Positions 46,771 through 54,051 of a DNA stretch of 54,384 nucleotides are shown here, in pieces. The stretch's first letter is position 1. The number at the start of each line of letters is the position of its first letter. The notes beneath the pieces were generated by a model that searched no databases, was not told where the DNA came from, and was given only the letters and a program-made list of their open reading frames with translations. Origin of the DNA: a virus; IMG/VR virus record IMGVR_UViG_3300044809_000029, positions 1 to 54,384 of that record; one strand, 5' to 3'. The position numbers and the translations under genes are program-made.

Positions 46771-47023
46771 TTTCGGCCTCCGTGATGCGCACCCAGAGAT
46801 GGGTGTGGTGCGTCGCGTTCCAAGCGCGCTCGGCGGCATCTGCGTCCTCGCCCGCCGGGAATCCCACGTACTCGTTGAGGTAGCGCGCGTGCAGGTAGAG
46901 CCACACGTCGCCGTTCTCCTGACGCTCGCAGCCCACGACGAGCGCCGCGCCCATGAGAGCAGCGACCGGACTCGACGTGAACTCGACCACGCTGCCTTGC
47001 CGATCTTCCGAGCGAGCCGTCAT
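46763..47023 (-). CDS. Small early protein (86 aa)
   Basis: ATG 47023 overlaps the previous stop. Contains ENGDVWLYLHARYLNEYVGF and AERAWNATHHTHLWVRITEA. No family recognised. Confidence 0.5.
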   Translation of the reverse strand: MTARSEDRQGSVVEFTSSPVAALMGAALVVGCERQENGDVWLYLHARYLNEYVGFPAGEDADAAERAWNATHHTHLWVRITEAESV

Positions 47024-47760
47024 GCCGCCTTCTCCAGCTCGCTCGCTTCCATCGCCCGCTCAAGCGCGACCATCCACGATCCGAACCGCTGCCGGAGAAC
47101 CCCAATCGTTGGGGCTACCCCGCCTGTCGACCACTGTTCGTACTCCCTCGCGGCGGGCCAGTGACCAAGCTCCGCAGCGCAGTCCTCGAGTGCCATCAGC
47201 AAGCCGTCCTCGCTGATGCGGTTGCGGTAGACCTTCGGCCGGTTCTCCGCGACGACTCGCAGCCCGGCTGCGGCGACAACGTTCCGCCAGCTACCGAACC
47301 GCCAGATCATGGTCGGCCGTGATGGCATCGTCCCGCCGGACCGGCTTGCGGCGCTGTCGTAGTTGGTGCAGGACACGCGACCGTCGATCGCGACCGAGCG
47401 GATCGCCTCGAAGATCGCCTCGTTGGTCCATTGCACCTTTCCCGTGGCACGCGCCGCTGCGCCGCGCCGGCCTTCCATGCTTGCGAGGTGCGTCCTGTTG
47501 CAGCGACGGCAGCGCTTCGGGACGCCTCCGGCGATGTAGGACGTTGGGGCTCCGCAGTCGCCGCAGGTGCCGCCGTAGCGAGCCTTACGGGCCCGCGCTG
47601 CCTCGCCGGTGGGGTCGTAGTAGGCGCTCGTCACCGACGAGACGGCGACGCCCATCGTGTCCGCGATCTCCTTGAATGTGCAGCCCTGCTCCTTGAGGAG
47701 GCAGACCCATTCGTGGCGCTCGGCGCGGCGCATACGGACGCCGTTCGGGTTCGCACTCAT
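47020..47760 (-). CDS. Homing-endonuclease-associated repeat protein (246 aa)
   Basis: An N-terminal HTH (HEWVCLLKEQGCTFKEIADT), a zinc ribbon (GTCGDCGAPTSYIAGGVPKR, CRRCN) and two copies of the repeat found with HNH homing enzymes (first ending PTMIWRFGSWRNVVAAAGL, second GHWPAAREYEQWSTGGVAPT ending RFGSWMVALERAM). No HNH core is seen, so it is the DNA-recognition part alone or a domesticated regulator. Overlaps the recombinase stop. Confidence 0.7.
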   Translation of the reverse strand: MSANPNGVRMRRAERHEWVCLLKEQGCTFKEIADTMGVAVSSVTSAYYDPTGEAARARKARYGGTCGDCGAPTSYIAGGVPKRCRRCNRTHLASMEGRRGAAARATGKVQWTNEAIFEAIRSVAIDGRVSCTNYDSAASRSGGTMPSRPTMIWRFGSWRNVVAAAGLRVVAENRPKVYRNRISEDGLLMALEDCAAELGHWPAAREYEQWSTGGVAPTIGVLRQRFGSWMVALERAMEASELEKAA

Positions 47761-48563
47761 GCGCCCGTCCCCGGCCACTGGCGGACGCTGATCGCGTCGA
47801 TGACCTCCTGCGGACTGATCCCCGCTAAGTAGTTCGCCGTCGTAGCCAGATTCGAGTGCCCCAACTGCCGGGACACGAGATGGATCGGCGTGCCCTCCCG
47901 AGCAAGCTCACAAGCATGGGCATGGCGAAGCTGGTGAGGCGCCATGCGATGCGGGATCTTCGCCCGGACCCGGAACGTCCTGAGCAGCCCCCGCACATAC
48001 GCCGGATGGACGCGGTTCCCCATCGACGGAGCGTTCACCGTGCAGAACAACGGCGACCCCTCCGGCACGCGAAGCATCGCCCGCACCATGAGCCAACGAC
48101 TGATCTCCAAGAGGCCGCCCTGGTCGATCCCCGACACGCGCCGCTTCGATCCCTTCCCCGACATCACGGTCACCGTCCGGTTCGTGAAGTCGATCTCGTG
48201 CGGCAGCAACGCGAGCGCCTCGCTGATCCTGAGCCCGCTCCGCCACAACGTCACGAGCAACGCCCGATTCCGCACCCCGCGCTTCGTCTTCGGATCGCAC
48301 AAGTCCAGGAGGCGGAGCATCTCCTCCGGCGACGGAGGAGAAGCCGGGAAGCGCTTCCCCTTGTTGCGAGGAGCGACGCCGGCGTTGTAGCCGGGCATCG
48401 TGATCGGGCTCCGGTAGCGGCCCGCAGGCGCGGCGTCAGCCGGGACGGTGAGCCCCGTCGCGGGGTCCTCGAGCCACTGCACTTGACGAAGCGGGAAGCG
48501 GCGCCACCGGGAGGTGTGGCCGACGAGCGTCACCTCGCCGCGGAGACGGACACGGGTCGTCAT
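47757..48563 (-). CDS. Tyrosine recombinase (268 aa)
   Basis: Catalytic set complete: R112 in SGLRISEAL, K137 in GKGSKRR, H210-x2-R213 in HQLRHAHA, H236 in LGHSNLATT and nucleophile Y245 in TANYLAG. The N-terminal core-binding part (about 1-95) is short and basic, with no arm-type domain, more like a Xer-type enzyme than a classical phage integrase. It is leftward in the early operon, far from the serine integrase, so it probably has a different job such as dimer resolution. Confidence 0.85.
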   Translation of the reverse strand: MTTRVRLRGEVTLVGHTSRWRRFPLRQVQWLEDPATGLTVPADAAPAGRYRSPITMPGYNAGVAPRNKGKRFPASPPSPEEMLRLLDLCDPKTKRGVRNRALLVTLWRSGLRISEALALLPHEIDFTNRTVTVMSGKGSKRRVSGIDQGGLLEISRWLMVRAMLRVPEGSPLFCTVNAPSMGNRVHPAYVRGLLRTFRVRAKIPHRMAPHQLRHAHACELAREGTPIHLVSRQLGHSNLATTANYLAGISPQEVIDAISVRQWPGTGA

Positions 48564-48991
48564 GCTGCTGCCTCTCGTTCGGGAACCCACCGCTGACCGG
48601 ACAGGCGAAAGACGACGCTAAGCGGGTCGGAGTAGTGGGACTGCATGTGAGCGAGCTCCGCCTCGAACCCTCGGCCCGCTAGGTGCGGCAGGAGGTCGAG
48701 GCGGCCGTCGTCGAAGTCACGGTGATGACGGCGACACAACGCGATCACGCAGTCCGCGTGGTCGCAGCCTCGGAAGCTCCTCGGCGTCAAGTGCGCGGCG
48801 TCGCATTCCAGGCTCGCGCACTCGATCACCGTGCAGACCTGGACGCTGGTCTTCGCGCGCTGCTCCGGGCTCGCCGCCGTGAAGGAACGCCGGGGGCGCT
48901 GGCTCGCGCTGCGGAGCGGTGTCGGTTTCGCTGCGAACGTCGTGCCTCTGGCGAGGCTCTTGGCGCCGGCCTTGAGCGGGGAGCGCCTCAT
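48560..48991 (-). CDS. HNH nuclease (143 aa)
   Basis: Basic N-terminus (RSPLKAGAKSLARGTTFAAK), then VCTVIECASLECDAAHLTPR, FRGCDHADCVIALCRRHHRD, DFDDGRLDLLPHL: an HNH core with a Cys-rich zinc knuckle, close to the phage recombination-endonuclease/NinG-like HNH proteins. It lies among replication and recombination genes, which favours a role in DNA processing. ATG 48991 overlaps the previous stop. Confidence 0.75.
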   Translation of the reverse strand: MRRSPLKAGAKSLARGTTFAAKPTPLRSASQRPRRSFTAASPEQRAKTSVQVCTVIECASLECDAAHLTPRSFRGCDHADCVIALCRRHHRDFDDGRLDLLPHLAGRGFEAELAHMQSHYSDPLSVVFRLSGQRWVPEREAAA

Positions 48992-49707
48992 GCGGCCAAC
49001 TCCGGGGCGATTCGCTCGGCGAACGCTTCGCCAGCGACGAGCGCGTGCAGAGCGGGGGTCGGCCAGAACCATTCGGTGTGGAAGGGCAGGTCCTCGACCG
49101 TGTTCGCCCACGACTTGTCACGCGTCTCCCAGAACACCTGGTGCAGCCACCGCTCGATCCGTGAGCTAGTAGCGCCGGGTAGGACGCAGAGGATCTCGCC
49201 GTCGTAGCCGCGCTTGCGCGCTTCGCTGATGACCCCTCGCGCTCGGCCGGAGACGTGGACGCCAGACATTCCGATCTTGCAGAGCCCGACGCTGCTTCCG
49301 ACCACGTAGACGCCCGGTCCGTTGTAGGAAGCGCACACGGCGCCGTTCCACCACGGCGCCGAACACCACTCGCATGGCTCCGAGCCGCGATGGTGCCAGC
49401 GGCCCTCATCGCAAGCCCAGCAGAAATCGCTCGCGCGTGACGGAGGCTTGTACGGAGAAATGTTGGGGTTCCAGAAGGGTTCTTCCTCTTCCTGGATGAG
49501 CGGTCGGGACGGGACGGGCAAGGTCGGGACGGGACGGGACGGGACGGGACGGGACGCGATCGCGCGTACGTGAGGCGAGCCGTCGATCACTTCGCGCAGC
49601 CCGCCGCTGAACACCTCGCCGCGCAGCCGTTCAGCGACTTCTTCGACGGCCAGTCCTACGGGCCGTAGGGCGCGTCGTCCAACAGTTCGTCTAACGAGTC
49701 GTTGCAC
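48988..49707 (-). CDS. GIY-YIG (MUG113-like) nuclease with repeat-encoded linker (239 aa)
   Basis: C-terminal ~120 residues carry a MUG113/T5orf172 GIY-YIG core: GPGVYVVGSSVGLCKIGMSG, HVSGRARGVISEARKRGYDG, and SRIERWLHQVFWETRD, with a zinc ribbon before it (FCWACDEGRW, CEWCSAPWW). The N-terminal 70 residues end in SRPVPSRPVPTLPVPSRP, encoded by a GGGAC tandem repeat. GTG 49707 overlaps the end of the replisome-organiser gene by 17 bp. The first ~20 codons look poorly coding, so the true start may be further in. Confidence 0.65.
   Translation of the reverse strand: MQRLVRRTVGRRALRPVGLAVEEVAERLRGEVFSGGLREVIDGSPHVRAIASRPVPSRPVPTLPVPSRPLIQEEEEPFWNPNISPYKPPSRASDFCWACDEGRWHHRGSEPCEWCSAPWWNGAVCASYNGPGVYVVGSSVGLCKIGMSGVHVSGRARGVISEARKRGYDGEILCVLPGATSSRIERWLHQVFWETRDKSWANTVEDLPFHTEWFWPTPALHALVAGEAFAERIAPELAA
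49506..49555. repeat. GGGAC pentanucleotide repeat, frame-neutral
   Basis: Ten 5-bp units: two GGGAC, two variants (GGGCA, AGGTC), then six perfect GGGAC (49526-49555). Read leftward as GTCCC it yields Val-Pro-Ser-Arg-Pro cycles in every frame, so gain or loss of a unit shifts the downstream frame but keeps the repeat peptide. Confidence 0.9.
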
Positions 49708-50056
49708 GAGCCGTTCCGTTCGTCGTTGGGCGACCCTTGTGGCTGCTCTTGCCCGCCTTACTCCGTTGCTCTCGGTCAGCTTCGATCTGCGCCTTCGACC
49801 GGTTGTGCTCGAGGAAGTCGGGGATCGCGAAGGCGCCGGACGGGAGCCGTTGGATCAGGAGGGAGCGCTCCAGAGCGTCGAGCGCCTTCGTGTCCTTGCC
49901 GACGATCGTCTGGACGACCTCGGCGGGGACTCGCCCGTCAGTGAGGTAGCAGCCGCTGTAGGAGAGCAAGCGCGCGAAGATGCCGGCGGCGGTGTTCCCC
50001 ACGACGATGACCTTCGGGTTCATCCAGAATCCGTCGTCGAGCTTGGCCCAGGACAT
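49691..50056 (-). CDS. Replisome-organiser-like protein, N-terminal domain (121 aa)
   Basis: SWAKLDDGFWMNPKVIVVGN, IFARLLSYSGCYLTDGRVPA, LERSLLIQRLPSGAFAIPDF and LEHNRSKAQIEADREQRSKA follow the winged-helix N-terminal domain of actinophage replication initiators. In that group the domain is normally followed by a Ser/Arg/Pro-rich linker and a C-terminal part. Here the frame stops after a short basic tail while the linker continues in another frame, so it may be a shortened or frameshifted initiator. ATG 50056 overlaps the previous stop. Confidence 0.7.
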   Translation of the reverse strand: MSWAKLDDGFWMNPKVIVVGNTAAGIFARLLSYSGCYLTDGRVPAEVVQTIVGKDTKALDALERSLLIQRLPSGAFAIPDFLEHNRSKAQIEADREQRSKAGKSSHKGRPTTNGTARATTR

Positions 50057-50358
50057 CAGGCTGCTTCCACGAGATCGAGCTGCGGCTCCGCCTGGTCGTG
50101 CGCGCGCACGCGCGTCACCTGTGGCTCGAACGGATCGACCTGCAACCAATAGCGGTAGCGGCCCGGCCGTAGTTCCGCGGTGAATACGACGAGGCCAAGC
50201 TCGCGCATCTCGTGGAGGCGAGCCCCGAACCTGGATCCGCCCACATCGGGCTGACAGAGGGCCGTGTTCGTCGTGCCTTTCTGGCCGGCCTCGCGGAGCG
50301 CGTAGAGGACCCTTCTCGCGCTCGGGCGGATGCTCTTGAGGGGGATCTCGCCGGTCAC
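50056..50358 (-). CDS. Winged-helix-like DNA-binding protein (100 aa)
   Basis: GTG 50358 overlaps the upstream stop (GTGA). A compact HTH (SARRVLYALREAGQKGTTNT, SRFGARLHEMRELGLVVFTA, GRYRYWL) fits a winged helix. Likely binds DNA in replication or regulation. An acidic tail follows. Confidence 0.6.
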   Translation of the reverse strand: MTGEIPLKSIRPSARRVLYALREAGQKGTTNTALCQPDVGGSRFGARLHEMRELGLVVFTAELRPGRYRYWLQVDPFEPQVTRVRAHDQAEPQLDLVEAA

Positions 50359-50786
50359 GACTTGATCTCCGGGTAGCGGCCCGCAGCGAGCGCGTGACGA
50401 ACCTGGGACGCGGTGAGGGGCGGGCCGCCGAAGTCGAACGCCATCACCCGTCCGATCGCGCCGCATCCCATGCCCGCCCGCTCCTTGAGGGCGCGCATCC
50501 GAGTGAGCTTGAACTCCGCGGTCGCGCGAGCGCCGATGTGGTCGGCAAGACGTCCCGACCTGCGGCCGGCGGCTTCTCGTTTGCGACGCCGATCGTTGGC
50601 AGCGTCGCGCTCAACGAGTTCCGGGTCTGTCCATCGCTTGACGGTCCTCTCGGACACGGTGATGCCGTCCTCGGCGAAGAACCGCACGATGGCCCGCTCA
50701 CCCCATCCCGCGTCGTGGTAGCGGCGGGCCTGGGTGACGACGGTCATGGGGTGCCGGCGCGCGTGCGGGGAGGTCGTGGCGCTCAC
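50355..50786 (-). CDS. HTH protein (143 aa)
   Basis: GTG 50786 overlaps the upstream stop. HTH at about 14-55: TVVTQARRYHDAGWGERAIV, RFFAEDGITVSERTVKRWTD, resembling resolvase-type or MerR-like recognition helices. The second half (GGPPLTASQVRHALAAGRYP) may be another HTH. Probably a replication-associated or regulatory DNA-binding protein. Confidence 0.65.
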   Translation of the reverse strand: MSATTSPHARRHPMTVVTQARRYHDAGWGERAIVRFFAEDGITVSERTVKRWTDPELVERDAANDRRRKREAAGRRSGRLADHIGARATAEFKLTRMRALKERAGMGCGAIGRVMAFDFGGPPLTASQVRHALAAGRYPEIKS

Positions 50787-51109
50787 GGCGTCGTCCTCGC
50801 AGGCGGGTGGCAGATTCCGCACCGTGGCCCGTCGTCAGCGGTCCAGTCAGAGGGGCGGTGACGCGGGTAGGAGCAGTAATCCACGACCGGACCAGCGGGC
50901 TTCGACGCCGCGACGATCTCCTGGATCGGCTTGTAGTAGACGCGCTCGAAGTCCCCGCCGTGCTCGATCACGAGCTCGCGGGTGATCTCCGCGCCTAGGA
51001 GCTTTCCGTCCTCGTAGACGGCGTGGTCGCGGACGCATAGGCCCCTCGTGGGGATCGGGTCCGCGGGGCGCAGGTCGACGATCTCGCCGATGGTGCTCGG
51101 GAGCTTCAT
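50783..51109 (-). CDS. Hypothetical early protein (108 aa)
   Basis: ATG 51109 overlaps the J-domain gene's stop. Sequence includes GEIVDLRPADPIPTRGLCVR, EHGGDFERVYYKPIQEIVAA and a Cys/His end (CSYPRHRP, PRCGICHPP), possibly a zinc site. No family recognised. Confidence 0.5.
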   Translation of the reverse strand: MKLPSTIGEIVDLRPADPIPTRGLCVRDHAVYEDGKLLGAEITRELVIEHGGDFERVYYKPIQEIVAASKPAGPVVDYCSYPRHRPSDWTADDGPRCGICHPPARTTP

Positions 51110-51651
51110 GAGCGCGCATCCCGCGCCGCCTGCACGGCAGCGAAGTCGTCAGGGTCGCCGCCGTGGTCGGGGTGCGTCGCCATGAGCGCCTGCCGGATGC
51201 CTCCGTGCTCGCGGATGATCTCCTCGCCGCGTGCGGGGCTCGGCCCGCCAGCCTCCAGCGCCTTCCAGCCCCGGTACTGCTCACCGCGCTTGGCGATTCC
51301 GTAGCGGTCAACCCTGCGCAGCGCCTCCAGGCCGAGAGCGATGGCGCGCACGTTGTCCTGCCAGTCGTCGAACACGTCCGTCGCGTACTCCAGCGGCCCG
51401 TGGCGGCTCTCGAAGGACACGATGACGCCGGGGTGCGTCGGGCGAGCGTGGGCCCGGATGCGTCCGTCGAGGCGTAGGTCATCCTCGGTGATCGCGATCT
51501 GCATCACGGCCTGCCGCCCGCCGAGCAGCCCGACTTCGCGTTCGAGCAGGGTCACGGTGTCGGACCACGCCGTCTTGAACTGCGAGCGCCTCCGTCCGCG
51601 CGTCTCGGCGTGAGGCCAGAGCACGATGGGTCGAGTGACGACGACGGTCAC
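51106..51651 (-). CDS. J-domain protein (181 aa)
   Basis: The last ~55 residues form a J-domain-like segment with the diagnostic HPD (IRQALMATHPDHGGDPDDFA), the part that stimulates Hsp70 ATPase. The N-terminal 120 residues contain SQFKTAWSDTVTLLEREVGL and HPGVIVSFESRHGPLEYATD, a domain seen in actinobacterial and phage J-like proteins. GTG 51651 overlaps the previous stop (GTGA). It may recruit host DnaK for replication, as lambda P and T4-like systems do by other means. Confidence 0.7.
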   Translation of the reverse strand: MTVVVTRPIVLWPHAETRGRRRSQFKTAWSDTVTLLEREVGLLGGRQAVMQIAITEDDLRLDGRIRAHARPTHPGVIVSFESRHGPLEYATDVFDDWQDNVRAIALGLEALRRVDRYGIAKRGEQYRGWKALEAGGPSPARGEEIIREHGGIRQALMATHPDHGGDPDDFAAVQAARDARS

Positions 51652-51800
51652 GAGCGGCACCCAGGGAAGTCGGCCCCGATCGCGCCGGGCGGGTCCATGC
51701 GGTCGACGAACACCGCGGCCTCGTAGCGAGCCGGGATCGGTGTCTGGAACTCCCTCGCGGGCTCCTGCACGAGCGGGTTCATCCAAGCGAGCGTGCTCAC
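51648..51800 (-). CDS. Small early protein or C-terminal half of a frameshifted gene (50 aa)
   Basis: GTG 51800 opens STLAWMNPLVQEPAREFQTP, then IPARYEAAVFVDRMDPPGAI and stop. Third positions are almost all G/C here, so this frame is coding. Directly upstream, coding preference lies in a different frame (51785-51900) that has no stop of its own. Confidence 0.55.
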   Translation of the reverse strand: MSTLAWMNPLVQEPAREFQTPIPARYEAAVFVDRMDPPGAIGADFPGCRS

Positions 51801-51900
51801 GCTCCCGGATCCGTGTCTCGTGGCGGGCCTGCAACGAGACAGCATTCCTGGAGTCCTCGTGCTGGTCGTGGGACTCCGCTGCGGTCAGGTGACGGCTCAT
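51785..51900 (-). other. N-terminal coding fragment in another frame (possible +1 frameshift)
   Basis: ATG 51900 overlaps the previous stop (ATGA) and encodes MSRHLTAAESHDQHEDSRNA, VSLQARHETRIREREHARL with good codon pattern. The frame stays open into the J-domain gene but codon quality collapses after about 51785, where the frame of 51648-51800 takes over. One indel would join the two into an ~84-residue protein. Confidence 0.45.
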
Positions 51901-52295
51901 GCGGCCCTCGGCGTCCACTGGGGCTGCTGCCCCGCGTCGTCCAAGCCGTGGACGCGCCGGCTCCATTCGAGGAACACCTGAACGTCCTTGCGGTCAGCGG
52001 TGTGGCGCCACGCGCGCTGCTGCGCGGCTTCCAGGACGCCCTTCGCAACGTCGCGGTGATAGCGGAGGTCAGCGACGTGCGGCTCCCCGCGAGCCATGTC
52101 CTGCGCCACGGTCCACGCGACCTTCTCGTCCGCGTGCTGGCGGGTGATCTCCTTCGCGAGCGCGACCCGGTAGAGGCGCTCCGCTTCGGCGAGGTCAGCG
52201 GAGGCTTCGCGGACGACCTGCTCGCCGGCCTTCTGCGCCTCGGCAGCGCGGCGCGCCGCCGCGACCGCGTCCGGGAAGTCGTAGGGCTGCGTCAT
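51897..52295 (-). CDS. Helical accessory protein of the recombination module (132 aa)
   Basis: ATG 52295 overlaps the exonuclease stop. Nearly all coiled helix (DAVAAARRAAEAQKAGEQVV, ADLAEAERLYRVALAKEITR), with WSRRVHGLDDAGQQPQWTPR at the end. It may partner the exonuclease or annealing protein. No family recognised. Confidence 0.55.
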   Translation of the reverse strand: MTQPYDFPDAVAAARRAAEAQKAGEQVVREASADLAEAERLYRVALAKEITRQHADEKVAWTVAQDMARGEPHVADLRYHRDVAKGVLEAAQQRAWRHTADRKDVQVFLEWSRRVHGLDDAGQQPQWTPRAA

Positions 52296-53152
52296 GCCGC
52301 CGCCTTCTCCGCTCGCCGCCGCGCCGCTCGGCGAGCCTCGACGCGCTTGCGGGCCTTCGCGACCAGCACGAGCGAATCCCACTCCTCCGGCTCAACATCG
52401 CAGTCCTCGAACGCGAAGCCGCCCTGGTCGTCGATGCCGACGATCAGGATCCGCTCCGGCGGCTCGAGCCCGCAGAACGGGAACGCTTCCGCGTAGCCTC
52501 GCGTCTGCCAGTGCGCCTCCGCGTAGATGCGTCCCTTGCCGGTCTTGTAGTCGATGAGGGTCCGGGCGCCGTCGACCATCGCGTACAGGTCCGGGCGGCC
52601 CGCGTAGCCCTGCTCGGGGTGGCAGATCAGGAACTCGGAGGCGATCGGCGTCGGGCGGAGCGCGTGCCACGCACGGAGAGCGCCGAGAAGCCACATCTTC
52701 CACGCGGGCGGGAACGCCTCCACGTCCACGGGTTGGCCGTTCGCGAGTCCCTGGAAGACCGCGTGGATCGCTTGGCCACGCTCGCTCGCTTCATCGCGTG
52801 CAGCGTCCGCGCCGAGGTCGAGGAAGCGCACGCGCTCCGCCCACTCCTCCTCCGGGACGCCGTCCAGCTCGCCGAGGCGGGCCGCGCGGACACCGCCACG
52901 GACACCACGGTCCTCGTGCCACCAGTAGAGGGCTTGCTTCTCGAAGATGCCGACGATGTCCGAGACGGAGAAGTCCAAGGGCTCCCCGTCGAGGTAGTAG
53001 CCGCGGCGCTCCTTCTTCGCGGGCTCTCCCTTGAGCGTCAGCCACTCGCCCTTACGGAAGTGCTCGAAGCGGAGCAGGCCGGCGGGGTGCTCGGTCTCGA
53101 TGACGGTCCCCCCGACGATGCGGTCCGGGGTGAGGAACGCGGCGGCGGTCAC
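52292..53152 (-). CDS. Cas4/RecB-like PD-(D/E)XK exonuclease (286 aa)
   Basis: The full motif set of the family is visible: H130 in ASERGQAIHAVFQG, E173 in IASEFLICHPE, D188 in AGRPDLY, D201-x-K203 in LIDYKTGKG, and Q216-x3-Y220 in WQTRGYAEAF. It lacks an obvious four-Cys iron-sulphur cluster, so it is closer to phage RecB/YqaJ-type nucleases than to Cas4 itself. Next to the annealing protein it forms an exonuclease-annealase pair for recombination. GTG 53152 overlaps the previous stop. Confidence 0.85.
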   Translation of the reverse strand: MTAAAFLTPDRIVGGTVIETEHPAGLLRFEHFRKGEWLTLKGEPAKKERRGYYLDGEPLDFSVSDIVGIFEKQALYWWHEDRGVRGGVRAARLGELDGVPEEEWAERVRFLDLGADAARDEASERGQAIHAVFQGLANGQPVDVEAFPPAWKMWLLGALRAWHALRPTPIASEFLICHPEQGYAGRPDLYAMVDGARTLIDYKTGKGRIYAEAHWQTRGYAEAFPFCGLEPPERILIVGIDDQGGFAFEDCDVEPEEWDSLVLVAKARKRVEARRAARRRAEKAAA

Positions 53153-54051
53153 GGCTTCGCCCCGTTGATCTCGTCCGCGAGCCGGCGGATCTCGTCGTCG
53201 CTCGCGTCCGTGTCGGCCTTGCGGTTCAGCCACCGCTCGACCTTCGCGGCCTGCATCGCCGTCAGGGACCGCATCGCCGCGGTCGCCGCGGTCTTATTCG
53301 AGAGGTCCCCGACCTCCGTGCCGAGGACGTGCCCGACCGCCTTGCCGAGGTTGTCCTGCTGGCCGATGATCCACGCGGCGTCGACGAGCTCGCGGGCCTT
53401 CTCGTCGCTGATCGGCTCCCCCTCCGCGGCTTCCTGCTGGGAGCGTGTCGGCTGCGCTTGCTCTCGCGCTGCGGCAGGGTCGACGTCGGGCTCGTAGTCG
53501 GTCGCGCCGGTGTAGACGCTCGCGCCGACCCCGACGAGCGCGAAGGCGCGCTTGGCGGCGTTCGTGAACGTGCCCTTGAAGAGGTTGCCCTCCGTGGAGC
53601 CGCGGTTCATGCCGCCGTAGCTCGAGCGGGAGACGAGCACCGGACCGCCGAGCGCCCCGATGTTGACGGTGACCAGGCAGAGCTTCCCGTCCTGCTCGTA
53701 GGCGTGCTCGTAGTGCCACCACAGCGGCGTGAGAACGGCGTCCATGCGGTCGACGCAGACCTGCACGCTTCGGATGCCCTTGGAGGCGTAGGGCTTGCCG
53801 GTGCCGGCGGTCGCTTCGATGAGGAAGCCCTCCGGGATCGGCACGCGCAGGAGCGGGGCGAGCTTGAGGAAGAGGGCGGCGTCGAGTTCGGTCGCGTCCT
53901 CGCGGATCGCGGCGGCGAGCTCGGCGATCTCGGCCTCGGCCTTCACGGCGGCGTCGTACGCGGCCGGGGTCGCCTCGATCTTCTTCACGTCGTTGCCGCT
54001 CGAGCTCGCGCGCTGGCGCTTGCGGGAGCGGGTGCCGTTGGCGGCGCTCAC
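53149..54051 (-). CDS. Single-strand annealing protein (300 aa)
   Basis: Residues about 90-190 carry the annealase-like core: GIRSVQVCVDRMDAVLTPLW, YEQDGKLCLVTVNIGALGGP, SSYGGMNRGSTEGNLFKGTF and TNAAKRAFALVGVGASVYTG, the GN-x-x-KG...TNA-x-KRA-x-x-x-x-G-x-G-x-x-VY pattern of Rad52/Erf/RedB-superfamily phage proteins. The C-terminal region is helical with a Rad52-like ESxxQ role not provable. GTG 54051 overlaps the previous stop. It pairs complementary strands exposed by the neighbouring exonuclease. Confidence 0.75.
   Translation of the reverse strand: MSAANGTRSRKRQRASSSGNDVKKIEATPAAYDAAVKAEAEIAELAAAIREDATELDAALFLKLAPLLRVPIPEGFLIEATAGTGKPYASKGIRSVQVCVDRMDAVLTPLWWHYEHAYEQDGKLCLVTVNIGALGGPVLVSRSSYGGMNRGSTEGNLFKGTFTNAAKRAFALVGVGASVYTGATDYEPDVDPAAAREQAQPTRSQQEAAEGEPISDEKARELVDAAWIIGQQDNLGKAVGHVLGTEVGDLSNKTAATAAMRSLTAMQAAKVERWLNRKADTDASDDEIRRLADEINGAKP

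Noticed and set aside
47757-48563. Tyrosine recombinase as the main integrase with attP alongside
   Set aside because: It lies inside a coupled early operon with no intergenic space, lacks an arm-binding domain, and a full serine integrase with its own control region is present.
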